This document shows, one piece after another, positions 1-5,488 of a stretch of 6,814 nucleotides of DNA. Each line of letters opens with the position of its first letter. Positions within the stretch are counted from its first letter, which is position 1. A model generated the notes under the pieces. It searched no databases. It had not been told where the DNA came from and saw only the letters and a list, made by a program, of their open reading frames with translations. The stretch lies in NCBI GenBank assembly GCA_026397695.1, contig JAPLUJ010000319.1:1-6814 (forward strand), read 5' to 3'. The position numbers and the translations under genes were made by a program. The DNA comes from Verrucomicrobiota bacterium (GTDB lineage: Bacteria; Verrucomicrobiota; Verrucomicrobiia; Verrucomicrobiales; Akkermansiaceae).

Positions 1-1
1 G

Positions 2-511
2 CCTGTCGCGCATTTCGTCGCCGCCACCAACCGCAATGACGTGGTCCCGGAATTCCTCCGCACCGGCAGCTACGCGCCGCGGCCCAGTGTGCCGACGATA
101 TCCAACGCCATGGACGTCGGGGCACCCTCTAACTTCGTCCGCATGCAGGCGCTGTTCGGCGGTTCGTGGGAGCGCATGAAATCAATGATCAGCGGCATGT
201 CGTTCACCGACGAACAAACCCGCGCCGCCATCCGTGAGGTGAAATCGCTCCATGATTACGTCATCGAACCCCACGGCGCGGTCGGGTGGCTGGCCGCCCG
301 CCAATGGCGCGCGCTCCATCCGGGCAGCACCACGATCACGCTCGAAACCGCCCATCCGGCGAAGTTCCCCGACGTGATGGTTGCCGAACTCGGCCAGCAT
401 GCCGTGGCCATCCCCGAACGTCTGGCCATCCTCGCAAACCGCGAAAAAGTTGCGGTCCCGCTGGGCATCGATTTCGCAACCTTCCGCGATTGGCTTGTTT
501 CTACTTTCTGA
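2..511 (+). CDS. thrC: Threonine synthase, C-terminal part (5' end outside window)
   Basis: This is the last 169 residues of threonine synthase, the PLP-dependent cytoplasmic enzyme that converts O-phospho-L-homoserine and water to L-threonine and phosphate. The frame is open from base 2, so the gene enters from the left; the internal Met near position 122 is not the start. Recognisable family segments are HFVAATNRNDVVPEFLRTG at the left edge, then PTISNAMDVGAPSNFVRM, then EPHGAVGWLAAR, and finally LETAHPAKFPD. The last two are hallmarks of the C-terminal half of the E. coli/yeast-type enzyme. The PLP-binding lysine lies upstream and cannot be seen. It ends with TGA at 509-511. The next gene starts 76 bp further on, on the same strand, so read-through is possible. 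The assignment is firm at family level. Confidence 0.93.
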   Translation, partial: PVAHFVAATNRNDVVPEFLRTGSYAPRPSVPTISNAMDVGAPSNFVRMQALFGGSWERMKSMISGMSFTDEQTRAAIREVKSLHDYVIEPHGAVGWLAARQWRALHPGSTTITLETAHPAKFPDVMVAELGQHAVAIPERLAILANREKVAVPLGIDFATFRDWLVSTF

Positions 512-550
512 TGGATGCAGCGCATGTTTCGCCGCTGCTTTTCCCAAGTC

Positions 551-579
551 TTGCGACGGTCAAAGACCGCCGCTACAGT
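551..579 (+). promoter_or_regulatory. Possible sigma70-like promoter for a near-leaderless methyltransferase mRNA
   Basis: TTGCGA (551-556) and TACAGT (574-579) each match four of six bases of the -35 and -10 consensus, with a 17-bp spacer. Transcription from here would begin at about 586-588, almost on the ATG at 588. This would give a leaderless message, in keeping with the lack of a ribosome binding site there. Matches of this quality are common by chance, so this is only a suggestion. Confidence 0.22.
553..573 (+). terminator. Small hairpin between thrC and the methyltransferase gene; function uncertain
   Basis: GCG-a-CGGTC-aaa-GACCG-c-CGC forms a stem of eight pairs with one mismatch and a three-base loop, 41 bp after the thrC stop. 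No T-run follows, so it is not a classical intrinsic terminator. It could weaken read-through from thrC. It also fills the spacer of a possible promoter described in the next entry, and the two readings compete. Confidence 0.3.
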
Positions 580-587
580 GCCCGCCC

Positions 588-1478
588 ATGCGGGATCTTC
601 TGGCAGCCGCCGTCGCAAAACGTGCCGGCATTCTAACGGATACAACCGACGCCGTGCGCCTGGTTGACGGGGCGGGCGATGGTTTGCCCGGCGTGATTCT
701 GGAGACCTACGCCGACCGGTATTTGCTCTCGACCACCACCGCCATCATTCCGCCGCAAGTGCGCGCATGGTTGCATGACCTCGGTGTTTCCTGTTATGCG
801 AAACGGCTCGACCCTCGCCGCAAGGAGGCCCCCGTCCGGCTGTGCGGGCCGGAGGTTACGCAACCGTTCCTGATCCGCGAACACGGCGTCTGTTATGAAA
901 TCTCATTCCAATCCGGTTACTCACAGGGGATTTTCCTCGATCAACGCGACAACCGCGCCGAGGTCCGGCGCCTGATGCGTCCCGGACTGCGCTTGCTCAA
1001 TACCTTCGCCTATACCGGCGCGTTTTCCGTGTCCGCAGCCATGGCGGGCGCCGAAACCACCACGCTCGATCTATCACAACCGTATCTCGATTGGGCAAAA
1101 CGCAACTTCTCCCATAACCACCTCGATCCCGCCGCCCACCATTTCTGCAAGGGCGATACCCTGCACTGGCTCCGCCGCTTCGCCAAACAAGGCCGCTGCT
1201 TCGACGCCATCGTGCTCGACCCGCCGACCTTCTCGCGCAACGAACAGGGCAAGGTCTTCCGGGTGCGCGAAAACTTCGGCGAACTCGCCGCTCTGGCCAC
1301 GGCTGTCCTATCGCCCGAGGGCTGGCTCCTTTGCTGCTCGAATTCCCCAAACATGACACCCCGCGGATTCGAACGGCAGTTGCTGGCAAACCTGCCCCGC
1401 CCACTGCAACCCCACCACTCCGCGATGCCCCGGGATTTCACCGCCGAGCCCTATCTGATATCAGTCTGGCTGCGCTGA
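588..1478 (+). CDS. Class I SAM-dependent rRNA methyltransferase, short RlmI/RlmK-like (m5C type)
   Basis: A predicted cytoplasmic methyltransferase of the RlmI/RlmK family, which modifies 23S rRNA using S-adenosylmethionine; 296 residues. Family landmarks in order: VRLVDGAGDGLPGVILETYAD (about 23-43, the EEHAD-like region), SGYSQGIFLDQRDNR (109-123), SAM-binding motif I LLNTFAYTGAFSV (136-148), an acidic residue ending strand 2 (D161), DPPTFSR (211-217), and CCSNS (249-253), which corresponds to the SCS motif carrying the catalytic Cys in RlmI-type m5C enzymes. The start at 588 was chosen because homology begins immediately after it, whereas the in-frame extension back to 381 lies inside thrC and resembles no domain. 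Full-length RlmI is about 100 residues longer because of an N-terminal PUA domain, which is absent here. There is no Shine-Dalgarno motif. The 3' end overlaps the convergent PAP2 gene by 28 bp. The family is firm; the exact rRNA position modified is not known. Confidence 0.88.
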   Translation: MRDLLAAAVAKRAGILTDTTDAVRLVDGAGDGLPGVILETYADRYLLSTTTAIIPPQVRAWLHDLGVSCYAKRLDPRRKEAPVRLCGPEVTQPFLIREHGVCYEISFQSGYSQGIFLDQRDNRAEVRRLMRPGLRLLNTFAYTGAFSVSAAMAGAETTTLDLSQPYLDWAKRNFSHNHLDPAAHHFCKGDTLHWLRRFAKQGRCFDAIVLDPPTFSRNEQGKVFRVRENFGELAALATAVLSPEGWLLCCSNSPNMTPRGFERQLLANLPRPLQPHHSAMPRDFTAEPYLISVWLR

Positions 1479-2155
1479 GGACGAGCCACCCGCAACAGCC
1501 TTCGATAGGCAAGAAATACAATCCAGCAAAACAGCGCGGTGATGAGCGTGTGGCTGAGATAGTGGGCACCCTTGAGCATCTGATAGACACCCATCATCGT
1601 TCCGCAGCCGAGACCCACGGCCAGGCCGATACCGCGCCCGCGGCGCGTAACGGCCAGACCCGCGAGAGCGAGCAACGCGAAGCCACCGCTGGCATGGCCG
1701 GCGGGGAAGCCGCGCCCGCGGCGCTGCGGGCGGTCGTTTTCCGGATAGGATTCCATCACCTTCACATAAGGGGCACCCCCCCCATAGCGGCGAATGGCAT
1801 CCGGAGTGAAAACATTGGTGGTCGCCTTGCTGGTGGCGATCAGTGCGGGCGCCGTGGCCAGGGTCGCAATGACGACCCACAAGTCACGGCGGGCCCATGC
1901 GCGAAACGGCAGACGATCGCGCCAGCGGGTTGGTACCGATGCGAGCACGAGCAAACCAATGCCCAAGGCCCAGATCAAGGCCTTGGGGCCGGTATAGCAG
2001 AGCAGACGGGGCACGCTTGCCTTGGCGTCCACCAGCCATGCGCCGGTGCTGAAGTTATAGCAATGGTCCTGCATCCACAGATCGATGCCGGTCATTTCGA
2101 ACAACCCGAAAATAACTAACAAAAGAATGACCGATGGCCAGAGTGTGCGGTCCAT
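1451..2155 (-). CDS. PAP2-family membrane phosphatase
   Basis: A 234-residue integral membrane protein of the PAP2 (type 2 phosphatidic acid phosphatase) superfamily. Members remove phosphate from lipid phosphates or undecaprenyl pyrophosphate, or modify lipid A, usually with the active site facing the periplasm. Hydrophobic segments lie at about 7-24, 58-74, 92-108, 156-170, 176-192 and 204-217. Motif 1 is degenerate: K110 followed by TNVFTPDAIRRYGG, the pattern of the branch that has a YGG instead of the textbook KX6RP. Motif 2 is FPAGHASGGF (150-159) with H154. Motif 3 is GAHYLSHTL (196-204), where H202 should be the nucleophile; the usual downstream Asp is missing, as is common in the SHTLW-type branch. 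The gene starts 37 bp after the LtaS-like gene and is probably cotranscribed with it. Its last 28 bases overlap the convergent methyltransferase gene. Substrate is unknown; a lipid phosphate linked to its partner's reaction is an inference. Confidence 0.88.
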   Translation of the reverse strand: MDRTLWPSVILLLVIFGLFEMTGIDLWMQDHCYNFSTGAWLVDAKASVPRLLCYTGPKALIWALGIGLLVLASVPTRWRDRLPFRAWARRDLWVVIATLATAPALIATSKATTNVFTPDAIRRYGGGAPYVKVMESYPENDRPQRRGRGFPAGHASGGFALLALAGLAVTRRGRGIGLAVGLGCGTMMGVYQMLKGAHYLSHTLITALFCWIVFLAYRRLLRVARPQRSQTDIR

Positions 2156-2170
2156 GACTGGATGATGTGG

Positions 2171-2186
2171 CGGGAAAAAAATCCCG
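2171..2186 (-). repeat. Short inverted repeat between the LtaS-like and PAP2 genes
   Basis: CGGGA and TCCCG flank a run of six A residues (T on the transcribed minus strand). This could fold as a small five-pair hairpin just after the LtaS-like stop codon. It is too weak to be called a terminator and lies inside a 37-bp gap between genes that are probably cotranscribed. Confidence 0.25.
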
Positions 2187-2192
2187 GGGTTG

Positions 2193-4070
2193 TCAGTATT
2201 TCGCGGGCGTGGGAGCCGGCGCTGTGTTTTTCAGCTTTCCGCTGACGAATAACCATGACGCGCTCTGGTATAAAACCGTGGCGTCGTGGACGAGTTTGGA
2301 GGATGCCAGGTGATCGATCGGCGAGACATCACCGGTGGTCATGTTGCATGCGTAGGATGAATGTTTGCGGTTCGGCTTGAGAATGGCGATGCCTTCGTCC
2401 CGCAGCAGGGCGATTTTCTGATAGTTGCTGACCAAGGCACGGCCCGGCAGGCTGGCGGCGGATGGCGCGAGCAGATCGTGGCCGTAGCCGAGCGTCTGGT
2501 AATTCCAATTCAGCAATCCGAAAACCGTGGGCATGACATCGATCTGGCTGCACAACGCAGTGAGGGTTTTGCTGGCGCAGTGGTCGGCGACGATGACAAA
2601 CAAGGTGTCATTGAACCACGGACGTTTGCGCGCTTCCTCGATGAGATTGCCCACCGCCCAATCGGCATATTTCACCGCCGACTTCCGGTCATGGGAATGT
2701 ATGTCGATGCGGCCCTCGGGAAAATCGTATGGCCGGTGGTTGCTGGTGGTCATGCAGAAGAAATGGAACGGCTTGCCCACCGCATGGTCGATATCGGCTT
2801 CCGCTATGGTTTTGCGGAACAAGTCCTCATCGCACGCGCCCCATGAGGTTTTGAAGGTGACATCATTTTTCCCCCAGGCCTTCACGTCCATGATCCGGCA
2901 TCCGGAAGTGGAGAAATATCGGTTCATGTAATCGAAGCTGCCGTTGCCCCCGTAGAAGAACGCGCAATCATAGCCACGCTCCAGAAACGGCGCGAAGGTT
3001 GTCGTTAGATCAATGCCTTCCGGGCGATAGATGATCGCCTGACCTGGAGTGGGCGGCAGCGTGAGTGTGAGCGCCTCCATGCCGCGCACCGTGCGCGTGC
3101 CGGTGGCATAAAGATTCTCAAAAAACACCGACTCCCTGGCGAGGCGATCGAGATTGGGCGTGAGGCCGGCTTTGTTTCCACCGTAGCTCATGTAGTCGGT
3201 GCTCATGCTTTCCATGCAGACGAGGATCACGTTCCATGGATGCTCAAGTCCCCTCCCCTTGATGCTGCGATGGAGGTCATGCAAATCCGGTGAGGTGGCG
3301 GGTGCATCGACCGTGACGAGTTGTTGTTTGGCTGCCACCAGCGCCTCGTCCAGTGGCAGCTTGAGATACCACTTTTCATAATCTAGTTCCATTTGTTTGG
3401 CCGCCGCCAGGAATGACCAGCAGCCGTTTTTCGCGAGCTCGCCATGGTATTGATTGGCAAACGCGGGTATCGACGATTGCTTGACTAACAAAACAATGAG
3501 CGTGGGAACCGCGAGTCCCGCAATGAACCAGCCACCGCGGTCTGGCCAACGGGTAATGCCATCCGTCGCCCATGAGAACCAGCGCCTGCGGTTCATCCGC
3601 CAAACGAGGATTCCCGCCATGGTGGCAATGCCCGAGAGGATCAGTGCCATCGGATATGATTCCTTGATGTTGCCCCAGACTTCCTGCGTGAATACCAGAT
3701 AGTCCACGGCGATGAAATTAAAGCGTGCGCCGAACTCGTCCCAGAAAAACCACTCCGCCGTGGCGATGAATATCAGGATGCCCGCGCAAACCGTCATCAA
3801 ACACAGTACCAGGATTTTGCCGGCACGGGATTGCAACCACCGGACCGGAGCGATCACCCCTAACAGCAACCACGGGAAAGCCGCGAACACTCCGGCGGCC
3901 GCATCATACCCCACGCCAATGAAGAGGGCCACGGCCAACGATGCATCCCATGTGATATCATGCCGGGCCGCGATCAAAAGTGCCAGCCGGGTCACCCAGG
4001 AACAGGCGAAAAACAAGCTGAACGCGATGAGCGCGAAGCGAGCGGGAGCGGAACGGAAAAGTGAGAGCAT
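2193..4070 (-). CDS. LTA synthase-like (LtaS/OpgB-type) membrane sulfatase-fold phosphotransferase
   Basis: A 625-residue polytopic protein. About five membrane segments (roughly 12-33, 44-63, 65-78, 86-106, 140-158, 181-197) precede an extracytoplasmic alkaline phosphatase/sulfatase-fold domain (about 279-535). Relatives such as LtaS and OpgB move phosphoglycerol or similar headgroups from phospholipid to a glycan or lipid. The segment EFGARFNFIAVDYLVFTQEV (112-131) is characteristic of the Gram-negative members. Catalytic landmarks: E287 in VCMESMS (metal ligand), T327 in GTRTVRGMEA (expected nucleophile), H445 in TTSNHRPY, and D496-H497 in VADHCAS (metal ligands). Oddity: after ADHCAS (495-500) the sequence jumps to KTLTALCSQIDVMPT, skipping the loop of roughly 28 residues with a Y-x-I-P-L-x-I-Y-x-P pattern expected between them, while the frame stays open. 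The ATG at 4070 was preferred over the upstream in-frame TTG at 4100 because the hydrophobic N-terminus follows it directly. No Shine-Dalgarno motif is visible. The headgroup and acceptor are unknown. Confidence 0.9.
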   Translation of the reverse strand: MLSLFRSAPARFALIAFSLFFACSWVTRLALLIAARHDITWDASLAVALFIGVGYDAAAGVFAAFPWLLLGVIAPVRWLQSRAGKILVLCLMTVCAGILIFIATAEWFFWDEFGARFNFIAVDYLVFTQEVWGNIKESYPMALILSGIATMAGILVWRMNRRRWFSWATDGITRWPDRGGWFIAGLAVPTLIVLLVKQSSIPAFANQYHGELAKNGCWSFLAAAKQMELDYEKWYLKLPLDEALVAAKQQLVTVDAPATSPDLHDLHRSIKGRGLEHPWNVILVCMESMSTDYMSYGGNKAGLTPNLDRLARESVFFENLYATGTRTVRGMEALTLTLPPTPGQAIIYRPEGIDLTTTFAPFLERGYDCAFFYGGNGSFDYMNRYFSTSGCRIMDVKAWGKNDVTFKTSWGACDEDLFRKTIAEADIDHAVGKPFHFFCMTTSNHRPYDFPEGRIDIHSHDRKSAVKYADWAVGNLIEEARKRPWFNDTLFVIVADHCASKTLTALCSQIDVMPTVFGLLNWNYQTLGYGHDLLAPSAASLPGRALVSNYQKIALLRDEGIAILKPNRKHSSYACNMTTGDVSPIDHLASSKLVHDATVLYQSASWLFVSGKLKNTAPAPTPAKY

Positions 4071-4211
4071 GTGGTGAAAGAAGCAGGGATCAAGCAGCAA
4101 ACCCGGGATGAGAATCCGGTGATTGCCCCCCGTATGTCGGCGATTTATTGCCCTAATGCAAGCCTGTCCTCATGGTGCTGCTTGCCCCCATGCGAACCAC
4201 GCAGAAACGGC

Positions 4212-4264
4212 TGTCCGGAGCACCCCGCACACGCATCGTGCAGGGTGGATGCGCATGCCGGACA
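4212..4264. repeat. Nested inverted repeat (possible structured RNA, old terminator or chance)
   Basis: An outer stem TGTCCGG (4212-4218) pairs with CCGGACA (4258-4264). Inside it, CACCC-c-GCAC (4221-4230) pairs with GTGC-a-GGGTG (4238-4247) around a seven-base loop, with a single mismatch. There are about 16 pairs in all on two levels. It lies about 140 bp upstream of the LtaS-like start codon and immediately overlaps the end of the ABC-ATPase-like relic. It could be a 5' leader structure of the envelope unit, a remnant terminator of the lost ATPase gene, or chance in GC-rich DNA. No known riboswitch or RNA family was recognised. Confidence 0.35.
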
Positions 4265-4347
4265 ATGTGCGGGCGTTCAAGTCCGTGGGCGTTCATCAGC
4301 GCTTCATCGTTGAGAATGTCACTTGTCTGGCCATCGGCAACCCGGCC
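4246..4347 (-). pseudogene. Relic of the C-terminal tail of a CbiO/NikO-type (ECF) ABC transporter ATPase
   Basis: On the minus strand about 34 codons read GRVADGQTSDILNDEALM followed by NAHGLERPHIVRHAHP. From memory of the family, this is the pattern seen at the end of cobalt/nickel-type energy-coupling ABC ATPases: a G-R-(I/V)-ADG-x-T element, a helix with IL-x-DEAL, then the tail AHGLE-x-P and a His-bearing end. None of the nucleotide-binding motifs (Walker A, LSGGQ, Walker B) can be found upstream. The same frame in 4348-4455 reads into a Gly run and unrelated residues, and the region beyond is the DUF6941-like gene in another frame. The frame stays open to a TAG at 4153. It is therefore best read as a leftover gene end, probably non-functional. 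The match is short, so chance similarity is possible. Confidence 0.42.
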
Positions 4348-4380
4348 AGTTTTCGCACCCCCGCCTCCACCATCGGAAGA

Positions 4381-4420
4381 CGCGACAAATTCGCTGACGA
4401 TCGGCGGAAAATTTGTCGCG
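4381..4420 (-). terminator. Strong hairpin downstream of the DUF6941-like gene, probable terminator
   Basis: CGCGACAAATT (4381-4391) and AATTTGTCGCG (4410-4420) are perfect 11-bp inverted repeats. The loop itself folds further: CGCTGA (4392-4397) pairs with TCGGCG (4401-4406) around CGA, with one G-T pair and a GAA bulge. It begins 32 bp after the DUF6941-like stop codon in the direction of transcription. The following minus-strand bases are TCTTCC, only a weak pyrimidine run, so it may be a factor-assisted or bidirectional terminator or an mRNA 3'-end stabiliser. The near-palindromic 11-bp arms could also be a protein-binding operator. Confidence 0.5.
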
Positions 4421-4451
4421 CTTGCCCGCTGCATGAGACGGGAGCCACGGC

Positions 4452-4883
4452 TCACGCCATCTGGGTTTCGCCGCTCGGGCCTTGCGTCACCATCACAACG
4501 CGCAGCGGAAGACGCACGATGATTTCGCCGTCGCAGCCGATGTCGATCGAGTAAATGCCCATCTCCGGGAAACGCAGACCTTGGAGGTTCATCACGATGT
4601 TGCGCGTCAGGAACGGCACGTTCTTGGGAAGCTGCACTTCGAACTCGGGCTCGATCGGCATGTTGTTAGGATCGAGCGATGCGCCGTCCTCGTTGATGAT
4701 GTTGATCGAGAGTTTGTGACGGCCGATGTCATCCGGGGTGAAGCAGAAGCGCATGGCAAGCGCACAAGACGGATGAACAACCGGCACGGCGCGGGCCGCC
4801 AGAGTGTCGAAGGTTCCGGTAATGACGAGCTTGCCGTTGTAGTCGGCTGCAAAGTCGCAAAGGGTGGCAATTTGAATATCCAT
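4452..4883 (-). CDS. DUF6941-like conserved protein of unknown function
   Basis: A 143-residue soluble protein with no signal peptide or membrane segment. It opens with MDIQIATLCDFAADYNGKL, then ITGTFDTLAARAVPVVHPSC and ALAMRFCF, the pattern I associate with the DUF6941 family: an 'A-x-LCD-A' start, a 'GKL-x-I-x-G-x-FD' element and a 'P-x-x-x-P-x-C' element. The rest alternates short hydrophobic strands (HKLSINIINEDG, FLTRNIVMNLQGL, GIYSIDIGCDGEIIVRLPLRV), which suggests a beta-sandwich. The ATG at 4883 was chosen because the conserved start follows it immediately; the in-frame extension back to 4979 adds an unconserved, arginine-rich stretch. The bases before the ATG (TCCTCCATC) are the opposite of a Shine-Dalgarno sequence. 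It stands alone, transcribed away from icd, with a hairpin after its stop. The biochemical role is not known, and the context gives no clear hint. Confidence 0.8.
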   Translation of the reverse strand: MDIQIATLCDFAADYNGKLVITGTFDTLAARAVPVVHPSCALAMRFCFTPDDIGRHKLSINIINEDGASLDPNNMPIEPEFEVQLPKNVPFLTRNIVMNLQGLRFPEMGIYSIDIGCDGEIIVRLPLRVVMVTQGPSGETQMA

Positions 4884-5142
4884 GATGGAGGATTGAATGA
4901 TGTTGAATGGACCGCCCGCAGAGAAACCGCGTGGCAGCAGCCCTTGTCTGAAGCGATCCGGACGAAGCGTAAAGTCCAAAGATCAAGTCGCACAAACGAA
5001 AACCATGGAAAGTGCAAGCCCAACAGGCAGGATGTCCGCATCAATACCCCATGGAGCGTGAGACTCCTTCCGTGCTCCCCCACCCTATTGATTCTGACGC
5101 ACGCTGTCCCTGTTACTCCCTCCATCACTCGGTTTCAAGCAG

Positions 5143-5163
5143 TTTTCCCCATGTTGTTCACAA
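5143..5163 (+). repeat. Repeat copy 1: TTTTCCCC-at-GTTGTTCACAA, contains DnaA-box-like 9-mer
   Basis: The 9-mer TTGTTCACA at 5154-5162 differs from the DnaA-box consensus TTATNCACA at one base. The same 9-mer sits in the same flanking sequence (TTTTCCC upstream, AA downstream) about 345 bp further right. GTTGT/ACAAC also makes a small inverted repeat around it (5153-5164). Confidence 0.45.
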
Positions 5164-5265
5164 CGGCATTTCCACGCTCTTTCCCGACCCCTAATGAAAT
5201 CATCTGACTTGCGATTGCAGCAAATTCCCTGCCCCATTATGTCGCAACCGGCTTCCTCAAACACT

Positions 5266-5274
5266 TGTGAATAA
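5266..5274 (-). promoter_or_regulatory. DnaA-box consensus match
   Basis: TGTGAATAA on the plus strand is TTATTCACA on the minus strand, a full match to the DnaA-box consensus TTATNCACA. A single 9-mer match arises by chance, but it lies between the two related TTGTTCACA sites and about 45 bp from the A+T-rich run. Confidence 0.4.
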
Positions 5275-5288
5275 CCGGTGAACTATCG

Positions 5289-5308
5289 GGAATACTCTCT
5301 CAGTATCC
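5289..5308. repeat. Small inverted repeat next to the A+T-rich run
   Basis: GG-a-ATACT and AGTAT-c-CC-like arms (ATACT at 5292-5296, AGTAT at 5302-5306, with flanking G-C pairs across one mismatch) surround CTCTC. It could be an operator half-site pair or part of a replication-origin architecture; on its own it is weak. Confidence 0.25.
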
Positions 5309-5318
5309 TTTCAACTCA

Positions 5319-5337
5319 TTGATTTTTAAAAGATTTT
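5319..5337. other. A+T-rich run, possible DNA-unwinding element
   Basis: Nineteen bases with only two G and no C (core GATTTTTAAAAGATTTT), the most A+T-rich stretch seen in the window. Its position between DnaA-box-like sites is what one expects of an unwinding element, but it could equally be an UP element or promoter-associated run. Confidence 0.3.
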
Positions 5338-5488
5338 CCGACAAGCGCCGGCTTCAAGGCGGTGTTTGTGAGAAGAATCGACCGCGTGTTCGTACCCAAT
5401 TTACCTTGAGCCAACTCTATCCACTGGCGGCCCTCCGTCCGGGTTTCCAATGCTTTGAAAATCACACGGTTCGGGAAGCACACGCGAC

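Larger units (their letters stand above)
4071..4451. other. Intergenic region between the LtaS-like and DUF6941-like genes
   Basis: No intact gene could be supported here. The open frames on both strands are short, mutually overlapping and, apart from the ATPase-tail relic, resemble nothing known. The stretch holds that relic, the nested hairpin at 4212-4264 and the long hairpin at 4381-4420. A promoter for the minus-strand envelope unit should lie between about 4071 and 4380, but no convincing -35/-10 pair was picked out by eye. Confidence 0.6.

Noticed and set aside
538..549. 12-base match CTTTTCCCAAGT shared with the intergenic repeat near 5488
   Set aside because: A 12-base identity is expected about once by chance in a window of this size, and the GTTCACAA half of the repeat is missing here.
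1331..2119. 262-codon plus-strand frame across the PAP2 gene
   Set aside because: Antisense of a clear membrane phosphatase; low-complexity composition and no recognisable domain.
4071..4100. TTG at 4100 as the start of the LtaS-like gene
   Set aside because: It adds ten unconserved residues; the ATG at 4070 directly precedes the basic, hydrophobic N-terminus typical of a membrane protein.
4170..4265. Possible small SRP RNA or RNase P RNA because of CTGTCCGGAG and nearby hairpins
   Set aside because: The conserved SRP core (GGAAGGAAGCAGCC-like) and the RNase P signature segments are absent on both strands.
4271..4295. Nine-base direct repeat GGGCGTTCA, 16 bases apart
   Set aside because: Too short to mean anything; it falls within the ATPase-tail relic and reflects similar codons.
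4265..4300. tRNA T-arm-like string GGGCGTTCAAGTCC
   Set aside because: The TTCAAGT loop lacks a matching five-pair stem, and no acceptor, D or anticodon arms can be built around it.
4123..4554. Plus-strand frames between the LtaS-like and DUF6941-like genes
   Set aside because: They run antisense into the DUF6941-like gene or across the hairpins, and show no family resemblance.
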